DNA of 64,000 nucleotides from Haemophilus parainfluenzae (GCF_900638025.1 NZ_LR134481.1:1736001-1800000), one strand, 5' to 3'; counted from the first letter of the stretch, positions 19,282-30,595 are shown. Notes: generated by a model from the letters alone, not told the origin. Program-made: numbers and translations.

Positions 19282-20151
19282 ATGACAAACAAACTTATCT
19301 GCTATAAACAAATGCCGGTTTGGACAAAAGATAAATTACCTAAAATGTTTCAAGAAAAACACAATACTAAAGTGGGAACTTGGGGCAAACTCACTGTGCT
19401 GAAAGGTAAACTTAAGTTTTATGAGCTAACTGAAAATGGCGATGTCATTGCTGAGCATATTTTCACGCCGGAAAGTGATATTCCATTTGTCGAGCCACAA
19501 GCCTGGCACCGAGTTGAAGCCCTTTCTGATGACTTAGAATGTACGCTTGGTTTCTATTGCAAAAAAGAAGACTACTTCAGCAAAAAATACAATATGACCG
19601 CAACGCATGGTGATGTGGTTGATGCGGCTAAAATTATTAAGCCTTGTAAAGTGTTAGATTTAGGCTGCGGACAAGGTCGTAACTCGCTTTATTTAAGTTT
19701 AAAAGGCTATAATGTAACCTCTTGGGATCACAACGAAAATAGCATTGCCTTCTTAAATGAAACCAAAGATAAAGAAAACTTGAATATTAAGACCGCTGTT
19801 TATGATATTAACACTGCCAATATTCAAGAAAGCTACGACTTTATTTTATCTACTGTGGTATTTATGTTCTTAAATCGTGAGCAAATTCCAGCCATTATTA
19901 AGAATATGCAAGAACACACCAACCCAGGCGGTTATAACTTAATTGTAGCAGCCATGTCCACGCCAGAAGTGCCTTGTCCACTTCCGTTCTCATTTACATT
20001 CTCTGAAGGTGAATTAAAAGAATACTACAAAGATTGGGAATTCTTAGAATACAACGAAAATATGGGCGAATTACATAAAACCGATGAAAATGGCAATCGC
20101 ATAAAATTAAAATTTGCGACAATGTTAGCAAGAAAAAAAATAATTTGCTAA
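19282..20151 (+). CDS. tehB: TehB-type SAM-dependent methyltransferase (tellurite resistance)
   Basis: A 289-residue TehB. Residues 1-90 form a cupin-like DUF1971/TehB N-terminal domain (FTPESDIPFVEPQAWHRVEAL), found in the longer Haemophilus form and absent from the short E. coli TehB. Residues 95-285 form a class I methyltransferase with SAM motif VLDLGCGQGRNSL at about 129-141 and the acidic motif VTSWDHNENS. It methylates tellurite and related chalcogen oxyanions; in H. influenzae TehB has also been linked to oxidative stress and heme use. The AAAGGAATT ribosome-binding site fixes the start. It forms a single-gene unit ended by a terminator built from an uptake signal. Confidence 0.93.
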   Translation: MTNKLICYKQMPVWTKDKLPKMFQEKHNTKVGTWGKLTVLKGKLKFYELTENGDVIAEHIFTPESDIPFVEPQAWHRVEALSDDLECTLGFYCKKEDYFSKKYNMTATHGDVVDAAKIIKPCKVLDLGCGQGRNSLYLSLKGYNVTSWDHNENSIAFLNETKDKENLNIKTAVYDINTANIQESYDFILSTVVFMFLNREQIPAIIKNMQEHTNPGGYNLIVAAMSTPEVPCPLPFSFTFSEGELKEYYKDWEFLEYNENMGELHKTDENGNRIKLKFATMLARKKIIC

Positions 20152-20161
20152 TTTAGAAAAG

Positions 20162-20201
20162 AAAATGACCGCGCGTTGTCTATCAAGTGCGGTCATTTTT
20201 T
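20162..20201. terminator. Bidirectional terminator between tehB and dapD, with uptake signal
   Basis: AAAATGACCGC and GCGGTCATTTTTT form a stem with a 16-base loop, T-rich on both strands. The right arm holds a Hin-type uptake signal AAGTGCGGT at 20185-20193, the first one seen in the window. Confidence 0.85.
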
Positions 20202-20213
20202 ATGTTATTTTAA

Positions 20214-21041
20214 TTACTCTTCAATCGAACGTAATAATTCGTTGATACCTACTTTACCTAAAGTTTTTGCATCAACTTTTTTCACGATCACTGCACAGTA
20301 TAAGCTGTATTTACCACATTTTGATGGAAGGCTACCAGAAACCACTACTGAGCCTGCAGGCACACGACCATAGAATACTTCGCCCGTTTCACGGTCGTAG
20401 ATTTTTGTTGATTGACCGATAAATACACCCATAGAGATCACACAACCATCTTCCACAATCACACCTTCAACGACTTCAGAACGTGCACCGATGAAACAGT
20501 TATCACCGATAATGGTTGGGTTTGCTTGTAATGGCTCCAATACACCACCGATACCTACACCACCAGATAAGTGTACGTTCTTACCAATTTGTGCACATGA
20601 ACCAACAGTTGCCCATGTATCGACCATGGTACCTTCACCTACGTATGCACCGATATTGACATAAGATGGCATTAATACACAGTTTTTAGAAATGTATGCG
20701 CCTTTACGTACTGTTGCAGAAGGTACGACACGGAAACCTTCTTGAGCAAAACGCTCTTCGGTATAGTCAGCAAACTTCAATGCCACTTTGTCATAGTATT
20801 TTGTTTCTGCTCCATCAATAATTTGATTATCATTGATACGGAAAGATAATAATACGGCTTTTTTCAACCATTGATGTGTCACCCATTCACCATCAATTTT
20901 TTCTGCAACACGGTATTTACCGCTATCTAATCCTTCGATCACTTCTTCGATTGCTGCACGAGTTTGTGCATCAACAGTTTTAGGTGTGATTTCTGCACGT
21001 TTTTCAAATGCTGCTTCAATAATTTGTTGTAAATTTGACAT
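20214..21041 (-). CDS. dapD: Tetrahydrodipicolinate N-succinyltransferase
   Basis: A 275-residue left-handed beta-helix enzyme that transfers succinyl from succinyl-CoA to tetrahydrodipicolinate in the lysine/diaminopimelate pathway. The start at 21041 ([16 protein letters not shown]) has an AGGAAG ribosome-binding site and gives the family length; an in-frame extension to 21134 adds 31 unlike residues and is rejected. The alpha-helical N-terminal domain covers about 1-100. Hexapeptide repeats follow ([36 protein letters not shown]), then the C-terminal strands. It appears to be monocistronic and shares a bidirectional terminator with tehB. Confidence 0.97.
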   Translation of the reverse strand: MSNLQQIIEAAFEKRAEITPKTVDAQTRAAIEEVIEGLDSGKYRVAEKIDGEWVTHQWLKKAVLLSFRINDNQIIDGAETKYYDKVALKFADYTEERFAQEGFRVVPSATVRKGAYISKNCVLMPSYVNIGAYVGEGTMVDTWATVGSCAQIGKNVHLSGGVGIGGVLEPLQANPTIIGDNCFIGARSEVVEGVIVEDGCVISMGVFIGQSTKIYDRETGEVFYGRVPAGSVVVSGSLPSKCGKYSLYCAVIVKKVDAKTLGKVGINELLRSIEE

Positions 21042-21138
21042 TTTGCTTCCTATTGTCGATATGAAATAACGGTTTATAGTTTTATCATATTTTTGACTTT
21101 CAAGCAAAACAACTACGTTTTCTTTTGATTTCAAATAT

Positions 21139-21169
21139 AAAAAAAGCGAACCTAATGGCTCGCTTTTTT
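21139..21169 (-). terminator. Terminator of the SlyB-like lipoprotein gene
   Basis: AAAAAAGCGA and TCGCTTTTTT flank a partly paired core with one mismatch. It lies 17 bp past the minus-strand stop at 21186. Confidence 0.82.
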
Positions 21170-21185
21170 CTAGTTCTTGTTTACG

Positions 21186-21650
21186 TTAGTTTATAACAGA
21201 AACATTTAATGATGAACCACCAACGATTCTTACGCGACGACCCGCTTTAAAGTTAGGATCTGCTTTTTGAACGACTACAATTTCTTCGTTATTATCTTTT
21301 CTGATAACAAGTTCTGCGCCATTCACTTGACTCATTTTTTCTTCAGCCTTACTACCGAGCATTGCACCACCAATTGCACCAACCGCTGTTGCAATAGCTT
21401 GGCCTGTACCGCCACCAATTGTACTACCCGCAATACCACCTAGTGCGCCGCCACCAACAGTACCAATTACGCCAGGATTATCGGCTTGAATTTTAACTGG
21501 ACGAACAGAAACAATCGTACCATAGCTAATTGAACGCGCTTCTTTCGCCTGCCCAGCTTCATATACATCACCACTAAAAATATCGGTATTAGCACAGCCA
21601 GTTAAACCAATAGACATCATAAGTGCTAACGCCACTGTTATTTTTTTCAT
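21186..21650 (-). CDS. slyB: Glycine-zipper outer-membrane lipoprotein, SlyB/Pcp family
   Basis: A 154-residue lipoprotein whose Haemophilus relative is the PAL-cross-reacting protein Pcp. The signal peptide ends in LTGCANTD with the lipidated Cys near residue 19; Ala at +2 predicts the outer membrane. A glycine-zipper double hairpin (GTVGGGALGGIAGSTIGG, then GAIGGAMLGS) lies at about 62-100, followed by a basic C-terminal beta domain (GRRVRIVGGSS). The AAGGTAG ribosome-binding site precedes the ATG. It is the last gene of the group yecM, small lipoprotein, slyB. In enteric bacteria SlyB responds to envelope stress, but no such operator is visible here. Confidence 0.88.
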   Translation of the reverse strand: MKKITVALALMMSIGLTGCANTDIFSGDVYEAGQAKEARSISYGTIVSVRPVKIQADNPGVIGTVGGGALGGIAGSTIGGGTGQAIATAVGAIGGAMLGSKAEEKMSQVNGAELVIRKDNNEEIVVVQKADPNFKAGRRVRIVGGSSLNVSVIN

Positions 21651-21672
21651 AAAACTACCTTCTAAAATTTAA

Positions 21673-21972
21673 TTAAATTGGATTTCTTGGAGACCACGTC
21701 GAAATATTTTTTACGCCTTGTCTATCTCCAGAGACTTTCGCACAGACTCCTGTTACTAGAGTTGAATCGTATTTTTGAACGATTACTTCCGTTTCGCCTT
21801 CTTGCTTGTATGAACAATCATTCTTTTGAAGGGTTAATTTTATATCATTCCCCTGAGCTTCAGTAAAAATAATTTGTCCTTTATACGTATACTCATCTTT
21901 TTTTAATTGAGATGAACATGCAAATAAACCTAAGCTAAATAAAACAATTAATGCTAAGGCAACTTTTTTCAT
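21673..21972 (-). CDS. Small putative lipoprotein, unknown function
   Basis: A 99-residue protein with a clear lipoprotein signal, MKKVALALIVLFSLGLFACS, with the lipidated Cys at about 19. The mature part of about 80 residues has two cysteines (NDCSYKQ and VCAKVSGD) that could form a disulfide. No family is recognised. The start at 21972 is preferred: GAGGG lies 8-12 bases upstream, inside the end of yecM. A TTG five codons earlier is possible. It is spaced 4 bases from yecM and 22 from slyB, so probably translationally coupled and co-transcribed. Confidence 0.75.
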   Translation of the reverse strand: MKKVALALIVLFSLGLFACSSQLKKDEYTYKGQIIFTEAQGNDIKLTLQKNDCSYKQEGETEVIVQKYDSTLVTGVCAKVSGDRQGVKNISTWSPRNPI

Positions 21973-21976
21973 TATA

Positions 21977-22546
21977 TTAACCCTCAAGTATTTTCTTTAT
22001 CGCATAAGGATGAACCTTTATGCAAACGTAATTTTCTGTTTTATCAACAAAACTTACTGCAATGGATGGATTAGGCAATTGCTCCCCTTCCACTTTAGGC
22101 TCACTCACTTTCATAGTTAATTGAGTTATTTCCTTCCATAAAAAAGTATTATAAATCCGATTAACCCAACTCTCCACAGATTCATTAAGTAAAAACGGCA
22201 TTACAATCTCAATATGTTCCCAAGTTTCTTGGGGATATTGTTTATTTTTAGGGAAAGGTAATTCAATAACATCGACAGGTTGACCAATAAAATTAACTGG
22301 TTCATCTAATTCAATCAAATAGATAGGACGATGATTGACGATATTACTGCTTAAAATTTTACCGTACTTTAATAATTCTGTCAGCCAATTTTTTGCTTTT
22401 TCTTCACTATTTGCTCTTAAAGCTAAATGATCAATTTGGTAATCGGCTAAATTAATTTTCATTACAGCAGCTAATTGTTGAATTTTTTCCTTAAACGAAG
22501 GTAACTCTTGATAAAGTGCGCTCGATTTTTCCATTAAATTTGACAT
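21977..22546 (-). CDS. yecM: YecM family protein (vicinal-oxygen-chelate fold)
   Basis: A 189-residue YecM. The family has a VOC/glyoxalase-like fold with a suggested metal site. Histidines and acids likely to form it are in [16 protein letters not shown] (His near 42), [15 protein letters not shown] and [11 protein letters not shown]. The biochemical role of YecM is not established. It is divergent from argS across 88 bp, the same pairing as in E. coli, which supports the call. Confidence 0.85.
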   Translation of the reverse strand: MSNLMEKSSALYQELPSFKEKIQQLAAVMKINLADYQIDHLALRANSEEKAKNWLTELLKYGKILSSNIVNHRPIYLIELDEPVNFIGQPVDVIELPFPKNKQYPQETWEHIEIVMPFLLNESVESWVNRIYNTFLWKEITQLTMKVSEPKVEGEQLPNPSIAVSFVDKTENYVCIKVHPYAIKKILEG

Positions 22547-22634
22547 TTTCTCCTACTCTTACTTTGAGAAATCTATAAACAACGGTATCATAGCCGATTA
22601 TTTTCATTATTCAATTTCAAGATTAGGAAAAACC

Positions 22635-24368
22635 GTGAATATTCAATCTATTTTATCCGATAAAATTAAACAAGCAATGATTGCAGCTGGTGCAGATGAA
22701 CAATGTGATGCACTTATTCGTCAATCTGGTAAACCGCAATTTGGTGACTATCAAGCAAACGGCATCATGGCTGCTGCTAAAAAACTAGGTTTAAACCCAC
22801 GTGAATTTGCACAAAAAGTACTTGAGCATTCTAATCTTTCTGATGTTGCCGAAAAAACTGAAATTGCCGGCCCAGGCTTTATCAATATTTTCTTAAATCC
22901 AACTTGGTTAGCGAATAATGTTTCTGCCGCATTAAAAGATCAAAATCTTGGTGTAAGTGTAAATGAAAAACAAACCATTGTGATTGATTATTCTTCACCA
23001 AATGTTGCGAAAGAAATGCACGTAGGTCACTTACGTTCTACCATTATCGGGGATGCCGTTGTTCGTACCCTTGAATTTTTAGGTCATAACGTTATTCGTG
23101 CGAACCACGTAGGCGACTGGGGTACCCAATTTGGTATGCTCATTGCTTATCTTGAAAAAATGGAAAATGAACATGCGAGCGAAATGGAACTTCAAGATCT
23201 TGAAGCGTTCTATCGCGAAGCGAAAAAACACTATGATGAAGATGAAGCTTTCGCTGAAAAAGCGCGTAACTATGTAGTGAAATTGCAAAGTGGAGATGAA
23301 TATTGCCGCACGATGTGGAAAAAATTAGTTGATATCACCATGCAACAAAACCAACGCAACTATGATCGCTTAAATGTCACGTTAACCGAAAAAGATGTAA
23401 TGGGTGAAAGCCTTTACAACCCGATGTTACCTGCTATCGTTGAAGATCTGAAAAAACAAGGTTTAGCCGTTGAAGATGAAGGTGCGTTAGTGGTTTATCT
23501 TGATGAATTCAAGAATAAAGAAGGCGAAGCAATGGGCGTTATCGTTCAAAAGAAAGATGGTGGTTTCCTTTATACCACTACTGACATTGCTGCTGCTAAA
23601 TATCGTTATGAAACCTTAAAAGCGGATCGAGCATTAGTGTTCTCAGATACTCGTCAAAGCCAACACATGCAACAAGCTTGGTTAATTACGCGTAAAGCAG
23701 GTTATGTGCCAGACAGCTTCTCACTTGAACATAAAAACTTTGGCATGATGTTAGGTAAAGATGGTAAACCATTCAAAACTCGTACTGGCGGTACCGTAAA
23801 ATTAGCGGATTTATTAGATGAAGCGATTGAACGTGCAACTGTATTAATCAACGAGAAAAATACCAATTTATCTGACGATGAAAAAACAGCGGTTATTGAA
23901 GCGGTTGGTATTGGCTCGGTGAAATATGCAGATCTTTCTAAAAACCGCACGACTGACTATGTATTCGATTGGGACAATATGCTTAGCTTTGAAGGTAATA
24001 CTGCGCCTTATATGCAATATGCTTACACGCGTATTCGTTCTATCTTCAATAAAGCAGATGTGAATCCAACCGCACTTGCCGAAGCTAAGATTCAGCTTTC
24101 TGATGAAAAAGAACGTGCATTAGCGATCAAATTGCTTCAATTTGAAGAAGCTGTTCAAACTGTGGGCAAAGAAGGTACACCTCATGTGCTCTGTGCTTAT
24201 TTATATGAGTTGGCAGGAGTGTTCTCCTCATTCTATGAGCACTGCCCAATCTTAAATGCTGAAGACGAAAGCGTAAAATTAAGCCGTTTAAAACTTGCTT
24301 CTCTTACAGAGAAGACCTTAAAACAAGGTTTAGAGTTATTAGGCATTAAGACAATTGAAAAAATGTAA
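22635..24368 (+). CDS. argS: Arginine-tRNA ligase
   Basis: A 577-residue class Ia synthetase that charges tRNA-Arg. The N-terminal Add-1 domain (about 1-105, [19 protein letters not shown]) recognises the tRNA D-loop. The HIGH motif is HVGH at about 129-132 ([18 protein letters not shown]). The KMSKS loop is degenerate ([15 protein letters not shown]), as usual for this enzyme. The DALR anticodon-binding domain starts near 460 ([17 protein letters not shown]). The start is GTG at 22635 with AGGAAAAA upstream. No strong terminator follows; a hairpin-rich gap lies downstream. Confidence 0.97.
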   Translation: MNIQSILSDKIKQAMIAAGADEQCDALIRQSGKPQFGDYQANGIMAAAKKLGLNPREFAQKVLEHSNLSDVAEKTEIAGPGFINIFLNPTWLANNVSAALKDQNLGVSVNEKQTIVIDYSSPNVAKEMHVGHLRSTIIGDAVVRTLEFLGHNVIRANHVGDWGTQFGMLIAYLEKMENEHASEMELQDLEAFYREAKKHYDEDEAFAEKARNYVVKLQSGDEYCRTMWKKLVDITMQQNQRNYDRLNVTLTEKDVMGESLYNPMLPAIVEDLKKQGLAVEDEGALVVYLDEFKNKEGEAMGVIVQKKDGGFLYTTTDIAAAKYRYETLKADRALVFSDTRQSQHMQQAWLITRKAGYVPDSFSLEHKNFGMMLGKDGKPFKTRTGGTVKLADLLDEAIERATVLINEKNTNLSDDEKTAVIEAVGIGSVKYADLSKNRTTDYVFDWDNMLSFEGNTAPYMQYAYTRIRSIFNKADVNPTALAEAKIQLSDEKERALAIKLLQFEEAVQTVGKEGTPHVLCAYLYELAGVFSSFYEHCPILNAEDESVKLSRLKLASLTEKTLKQGLELLGIKTIEKM

Positions 24369-24389
24369 AAAAGTCGATACAAAAAGCTA

Positions 24390-24438
24390 GCTGCACCCGA
24401 AAAAGTTGAACTAAATAAATCAACAAATGAGGTACAGC
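24390..24438. repeat. Nested inverted repeat downstream of argS
   Basis: Outer arms GCTGCACC (24390-24397) and GGTACAGC (24431-24438) pair with one G-U-type mismatch. Inner arms GTTGA (24405-24409) and TCAAC (24420-24424) extend the stem. Confidence 0.5.
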
Positions 24439-24667
24439 CCTTATTATAAAGAAACTCTATAACAGAATTTTAATTATGGTCATCTGTCCATTCACAGTTT
24501 GTTATTTATATGTAAATAATAAGGATATCGAGTATATGATGAAGTGATTTAATTTTTAAGTAGAGTTAAAAATAATATATTGTTATGAATAGCTAATAGA
24601 AACATAATTGATAGAGTTGAGAGTTGTTTAACTCATTATCATCATCAATATATTCAACTAAAATTAA

Positions 24668-24704
24668 AGGAACTGACTTTGATATCATATCATCATCAGT
24701 TCCT
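24668..24704 (-). terminator. Probable terminator of the sspAB operon
   Basis: AGGAACTGA (24668-24676) pairs exactly with TCAGTTCCT (24696-24704). On the minus strand it is followed by TTTAATTTT. Confidence 0.65.
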
Positions 24705-24742
24705 AATAAAGATCACTCATTTAGAGCTACTCTTTTTCTTTA

Positions 24743-25189
24743 TCAATCAACAATTCGTAAATGAGATGCTGATTTTTGTATTTTATTTTTAAGTCTAGGC
24801 TTATCTACAGCTTCAGAAAAGCTTAAGGGCTGTTCAGATATTGGCTCTCGGTTTAATTCATCGTAAATTTCTTCTGCCTCAAACATTACACCATCACCAT
24901 TTTCACGAGCGTAAATAGCTAAAGCCGCTCCCATCGGAATATATAACTCACGAGAAATACCTTTAAAACGTGCATTAAACTGAATAAAATCATTCGTTAA
25001 TTGTAAATTTCCTGTCGCTCCAGCTGAAAGATTTAAGACAATTTGTCCATCTTTTACATATTCTACAGGCACATTAGTACCATAATAATTGGCATCTACA
25101 ACTAAATATGGTGTGAAATCGTTATCCACTAACCAATCATAATAGGCTCTTAGCAAATAAGGTCGTTTTGGAGAAGATAAATTGGCCAT
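24743..25189 (-). CDS. sspB: ClpXP protease specificity-enhancing factor SspB
   Basis: A 148-residue adaptor that binds ssrA-tagged peptides and tethers them to ClpX. The folded N-terminal domain (about 1-112, PYLLRAYYDWLVDNDFTPYLVV, VNLS-type VLNLSAGATGNLQL) is followed by a flexible acidic linker, and the C-terminal ClpX-binding tail reads SHLRIVD, like LRVVK in E. coli. The start codon overlaps the sspA stop (TAATG), showing translational coupling. Confidence 0.95.
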   Translation of the reverse strand: MANLSSPKRPYLLRAYYDWLVDNDFTPYLVVDANYYGTNVPVEYVKDGQIVLNLSAGATGNLQLTNDFIQFNARFKGISRELYIPMGAALAIYARENGDGVMFEAEEIYDELNREPISEQPLSFSEAVDKPRLKNKIQKSASHLRIVD

Positions 25190-25827
25190 TATTTGTCATC
25201 CATTAAATTTTTAGGCGCAGCTTCACCCACTGATTGTAAGAATGAGTCATGGCTAAACACACGATCCATATAACCTTTGATTGCTTTGCTTCCTGTACCA
25301 GTAAACTCAACACCCATATTACGTAATTTCCAGAGTAATGGTGCAATATAACAGTCTACTAAACCAAACTCTTCACTCATAAAATAAGGCGTTTGTTGAA
25401 AAATTGTAGATACCGCTAACAATTCTTCTTTTAGCTGTTTTAACGCTTCTTCACGCTCAACTCCAGTACCTTTTTCAGCAATTTCTAATGTCGGATACCA
25501 ATCTTGTTCAATACGTAACATCAATAGGCGACTCTTAGCTCGAGCTACTGGGTAAACTGGCATTAGTGGCGGATGTGGAAAACGCTCATCAAGATATTCC
25601 ATAATAATACGTGAGCTGAATAATATTAAATCACGATCTACTAAAGTCGGTAGTGTGCCGTAAGGATTTAATTCCATTAAATCTTCTGATAATGCTTGCA
25701 AATCCACTTCCTCGTTTTCGTAAGCAACTCCTTTTTCAGCTAAGACAATCTTAACCTGATGACAGTAAATGTCATTTTTATTTGAAAAAAGAGTCATTAC
25801 TGAACGTTTATTCGATGCATTGGACAT
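25189..25827 (-). CDS. sspA: Stringent starvation protein A
   Basis: A 212-residue glutathione-S-transferase-fold protein that binds RNA polymerase and modulates transcription under starvation and acid stress. The thioredoxin-like N-terminal half (SNKNDIYCHQVKIVLAEKGV) lacks catalytic GST function. The helical C-terminal half includes the SspA-typical ERPHPPLMPV-like surface (DERFPHPPLMPVYPVARA), which contacts sigma-70. The ribosome-binding site is GGAGGAA. It lies upstream of sspB and downstream of rplM-rpsI, the standard gamma-proteobacterial order; the terminator at 26008 separates the two pairs. Confidence 0.95.
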   Translation of the reverse strand: MSNASNKRSVMTLFSNKNDIYCHQVKIVLAEKGVAYENEEVDLQALSEDLMELNPYGTLPTLVDRDLILFSSRIIMEYLDERFPHPPLMPVYPVARAKSRLLMLRIEQDWYPTLEIAEKGTGVEREEALKQLKEELLAVSTIFQQTPYFMSEEFGLVDCYIAPLLWKLRNMGVEFTGTGSKAIKGYMDRVFSHDSFLQSVGEAAPKNLMDDK

Positions 25828-26007
25828 TTATTCCTCCGAAGATCCAAAATAATCTATATACTTCTACTTAAAATTGGCGACTATTTTAACATAAATGATA
25901 GACAAATCGCCAATAATTTCTTATTTTCACTTTAAAATCAAACGGTTAGATAGCAAAATGAAAAATCAAAGAACGGTGATTTTTATTTAACTTACTTTTT
26001 ACAAGCA

Positions 26008-26037
26008 TAAAAAAAGCAGAGATTGCTCTCTGCTTTC
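26008..26037 (-). terminator. Terminator of rplM-rpsI
   Basis: On the minus strand GCAGAGA and TCTCTGC form a stem around a 4-base loop, followed by TTTTTTT. Confidence 0.9.
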
Positions 26038-26055
26038 TTGAAACGATAATAAAAA

Positions 26056-26448
26056 TTAACGTTTGGAGTATTGTGGACGACGACGTGCTTTGTGTAAACC
26101 CACTTTTTTACGCTCAACGCGACGTGCGTCACGAGTAACGAAGCCAGCTGCACGAAGAGCAGGACGTAAAGTCTCATCATATTCCATTAATGCACGAGTG
26201 ATACCGTGACGGATTGCACCCGCTTGACCAGAAATACCACCACCTTTAACAGTGATGTATAGGTCTAATTTATCAGTTAATTCCACTAATTCTAACGGTT
26301 GACGTACGATCATACGAGCTGTTTCGCGACCGAAATATACGTCTAATCCACGTTGGTTAATAGTGATTTTACCACTGCCCGGTTTGATAAATACACGAGC
26401 TGAAGAGCTTTTGCGGCGACCTGTGCCGTAGTTTTGATTCTCTGCCAT
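26056..26448 (-). CDS. rpsI: 30S ribosomal protein S9
   Basis: A 130-residue S9. The N-terminus has the typical [19 protein letters not shown]. The basic C-terminal tail ends [11 protein letters not shown], reaching the ribosomal P-site. It lies 16 bp after rplM in the usual L13-S9 operon. Ribosome-binding site TTTAGGAA. Confidence 0.98.
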   Translation of the reverse strand: MAENQNYGTGRRKSSSARVFIKPGSGKITINQRGLDVYFGRETARMIVRQPLELVELTDKLDLYITVKGGGISGQAGAIRHGITRALMEYDETLRPALRAAGFVTRDARRVERKKVGLHKARRRPQYSKR

Positions 26449-26464
26449 TTCCTAAACCTCGTGA

Positions 26465-27034
<570 letters not shown>

Positions 27035-27036
27035 AT

Positions 27037-27065
27037 ATTATACCTATTTTCAATAAAAATGCTAA
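27037..27065 (-). promoter_or_regulatory. Promoter of rplM-rpsI
   Basis: On the minus strand TTAGCA, 17 bp, TATAAT. The perfect -10 box and good spacing place transcription start near 27030. The rest of the 320-bp gap between rplM and metF (27066-27213) is AT-rich and must hold the metF promoter; no clear MetJ operator was seen there. Confidence 0.65.
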
Positions 27066-27180
27066 CTTTTTGTTCAAAAAACTCATTTTATTTATAGAAC
27101 ACAAAAATAAACATTAATTAATTTCATGATTTTTATGAAACAATTGAAATTGACGCATGTTTATTCTTATCTTATGATAA

Positions 27181-28101
<921 letters not shown>

Positions 28102-28177
28102 ATATTTGGCTAAACTACATTCAAGCTATAGATAGAATTCTCCTACGTAACCCTCTTTCAGGGACATCATAAAATCA

Positions 28178-28213
28178 GCACCTAATTATTGATATTTATT
28201 CAAGATTAGGTGC
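28178..28213. repeat. 9-bp inverted repeat between convergent metF and ycjF
   Basis: GCACCTAAT (28178-28186) and ATTAGGTGC (28205-28213) are exact complements with an 18-base loop. It may act as a weak terminator for both genes; no good T-run is present. Confidence 0.5.
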
Positions 28214-28236
28214 GTATCAATTCTGAATTGAAGTTT

Positions 28237-29307
28237 TTAATATACATCCTCTTTTTCTCTTGCTTTATTTTTACCTAGCACAACATCTTTCATTACCGTC
28301 AGCAATTCTTTTTGAACATGAGAAAGCTTTGGCTTTTCTGCTTTATCAAATGCAAGAGGACGACAAAACTCCATCGCCTTAACGCCCAATCGAGCCGTCA
28401 ATAATCCCACGCCAATCCCCTGCGCTGCTCGTGCAGAAAGTTTCGCGGTAATATTTTGCGAAAGCCAATCCATCCCTAAATCTTGCATAATCTCCGTTGC
28501 CCCTGCAAAAGCAAGATTCACTAACACCATTCTAAGTAAGCGAAGACGAGTAAAATACCCAAGCTCAATCCCATAAATCGCTGCAATTTTATTGATTAAA
28601 CGAATATTGCGCCATGCAATAAAAAACATATCAATAATGGCCAAAGGACTGATTGCCACAATCACAGCGGATTCTGCTGCCATTTTAGTAATCAGTTTTT
28701 TCGCTTTTTTATCAAAAGACTGTAACACTGTTTGACTAAATAAATGGGTAACTTCGCGAGCAGAATAACTTTCATTAATCTGCTTTTCCCATTGGACAAT
28801 TGCAGGATGTTGCGAATCCAATTTTAAGGTATCGGCAATCGATAAACACAAGGCTTTTCCTTTTTCACTATCCTGTTCAGAAAAAACGTGATGATTTTCG
28901 ACCGCACTTTCACCAATTAATCGCTGACTTTGTTCTTGTAAATTCAAACGTTTTTTAAGTTTCACCAAACGTCGCCATTCTGCGATGATTTCAGATAAAC
29001 CAAACAACACAACGATAAAACTCACCAAGGCAAAAGCAAGATAAATCCATTGTTGGTTTTGATAACTATCCCAAATCCATTGAACAGATTGTGCAACCGT
29101 CGCCCCTAAAAATAAAAGTGCGGTCAATTTCAAAGCCGTTTTCCAACCACTCGATTTAGGCTTCACAATTTGCTCAAATTGCTCATCCAACAACTCCCCT
29201 TCTAAAGGTTCGTTATCAATGGTGGTTTCAACATTATGAAATTCTTGCTTAGGCAGAATTTCTTCCTCTTCGGATTGGTGAGATTGTGTGAAAATTTGTT
29301 TTGTCAT
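28237..29307 (-). CDS. ycjF: YcjF family inner-membrane protein (DUF697)
   Basis: A 356-residue membrane protein. The start at 29307 (MTKQIFTQSHQSEEEEI) has a GGAAAG site; a longer in-frame start at 29388 is unlikely. An acidic N-terminal region is followed by two membrane helices near 80-140 (LTALLFLGATVAQSVQWIW, WIYLAFALVSFIVVLFGL), a coiled stretch, and a C-terminal DUF697 domain with further hydrophobic segments (AVIVAISPLAIIDMFFIAW). In E. coli ycjF is next to ycjX under envelope-stress control; here ycjX lies 2.6 kb away, separated by the transglutaminase-mer-sodC block. The function is unknown. Confidence 0.85.
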   Translation of the reverse strand: MTKQIFTQSHQSEEEEILPKQEFHNVETTIDNEPLEGELLDEQFEQIVKPKSSGWKTALKLTALLFLGATVAQSVQWIWDSYQNQQWIYLAFALVSFIVVLFGLSEIIAEWRRLVKLKKRLNLQEQSQRLIGESAVENHHVFSEQDSEKGKALCLSIADTLKLDSQHPAIVQWEKQINESYSAREVTHLFSQTVLQSFDKKAKKLITKMAAESAVIVAISPLAIIDMFFIAWRNIRLINKIAAIYGIELGYFTRLRLLRMVLVNLAFAGATEIMQDLGMDWLSQNITAKLSARAAQGIGVGLLTARLGVKAMEFCRPLAFDKAEKPKLSHVQKELLTVMKDVVLGKNKAREKEDVY

Positions 29308-29488
29308 TATTCTTTCCAATAAAAATAGAAACGGTATTTTACTTCGAATTTCTTTAGCAAATCTTAAATGGCTAAAATAAAAAAGCAATATTGACTAGAA
29401 AATAAAATGAGCTACTATAGTCATCGTCCACAATTAGTTTATCTAATGTGTTAAGTTTTAACTGTTAACTAACTAGAAGGATCTTTTC

Positions 29489-30595
29489 ATGAAGAAACTT
29501 ATCGCCACTGCGGTGCTCTCCGCATGTTCCATGGCTTACGCCAATACCGACATTCCAAACTACAATACTGATTCTCATCTGTATGAATTCACGCAAACCT
29601 ACGATTTAGTTGCGCCAAAAGGCTCGCAAGGACAAACCAATTTATGGGTTCCATTGCCATTTAATGGAGAATACCAACAAGTGAAATCGATTCACTTTGA
29701 AGGTAATTACATGAATGCCTATGTAACAGAAAACAATAAATACGGTGCGAAAACCTTATTTGCCACTTGGGATAAAGATGCACAAAAGCGTGATTTAAAA
29801 GTCACTATGGTCATTGAAACAAAAGACCGTGAACCGATGGTGAAAGGTGCTTTAGAAAATTATACTCCGCCAAAAGATATTCAGTATTCGGTAGATGTAC
29901 AAGAATACTTAAAAGCTACTCCACATATTAAAACTGATGGCATTGTGAAAGAATTTGCTGACAAAATCGTAGGTAAAGAAACCAATCCATTGAAAAAAGC
30001 TGAGTTAATTCACCAATGGATCGTCAACAATATGGAACGTGATAATTCTGTATTAGGTTGTGGTGACGGCGATGTAGAAAAAATTCTTACCACTGGCGTA
30101 TTAAAGGGTAAATGTACCGATATTAACTCTGTATTTGTGGCGCTTGCTCGTGCGGCAGGCATCCCAGCCCGTGAAATTTTTGGTATTCGCTTAGGTGCGG
30201 CAGAGAAAATGGGTAAATATTCCAAAGGTGCTTTCGGTAGTGCGAATGAACAAGGCATCGCAAACGTAAGTGGCGGTCAGCACTGCCGTGCTGAATTCTA
30301 CCTTGCAGGGTTTGGATGGGTACCAGTTGATTCCGCAGACGTTGCCAAAATGCGTTTAGCAGAGAAAAAATCTGTTGAAGATAAAGATACACAAGCCGTA
30401 GCAAAATATTTGTTTGGTAACTGGGAAGCAAACTGGGTTGGCTTTAATCATGCTCGTGACTTCGATTTATATCCACAACCAGAACTGGCGCCAATCAATA
30501 ACTTCGGCTATCCGTATGCAGAAGTAGGTGGCGATCCGTTAAATTCCTTTGATCCAAAAGAATTTAAATATGACTACGTCTCTAAAAAACTCTAA
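29489..30595 (+). CDS. Secreted transglutaminase-like cysteine protease/amidase family protein
   Basis: A 368-residue exported protein with signal peptide [18 protein letters not shown]. The central transglutaminase-like domain has the whole Cys-His-Asp triad: [20 protein letters not shown] (Cys near 210), [11 protein letters not shown] (His near 264) and WVPVDSADV (Asp near 279). Such bacterial domains are usually peptide or isopeptide hydrolases or ligases in the periplasm. The substrate is unknown. The start has AGAAGGATC upstream. Its last 26 bases overlap the MerT-like gene, so it heads a three-gene operon with the MerT-like and MerP-like proteins. An analogous group exists in H. influenzae by memory (near HI1048-HI1050). 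Confidence 0.85.
   Translation: MKKLIATAVLSACSMAYANTDIPNYNTDSHLYEFTQTYDLVAPKGSQGQTNLWVPLPFNGEYQQVKSIHFEGNYMNAYVTENNKYGAKTLFATWDKDAQKRDLKVTMVIETKDREPMVKGALENYTPPKDIQYSVDVQEYLKATPHIKTDGIVKEFADKIVGKETNPLKKAELIHQWIVNNMERDNSVLGCGDGDVEKILTTGVLKGKCTDINSVFVALARAAGIPAREIFGIRLGAAEKMGKYSKGAFGSANEQGIANVSGGQHCRAEFYLAGFGWVPVDSADVAKMRLAEKKSVEDKDTQAVAKYLFGNWEANWVGFNHARDFDLYPQPELAPINNFGYPYAEVGGDPLNSFDPKEFKYDYVSKKL

Larger units (their letters stand above)
24369..24742. other. 374-bp intergenic region between argS and sspB
   Basis: This region between convergent genes is AT-rich and has no credible ORF. It contains a nested inverted repeat at 24390-24438 just after argS and the probable sspB terminator at 24668-24704. 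A short frame beginning MRYSPYYKETL at about 24426 stops at once. The region has the look of a decayed insertion, but nothing proves it. Confidence 0.5.
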
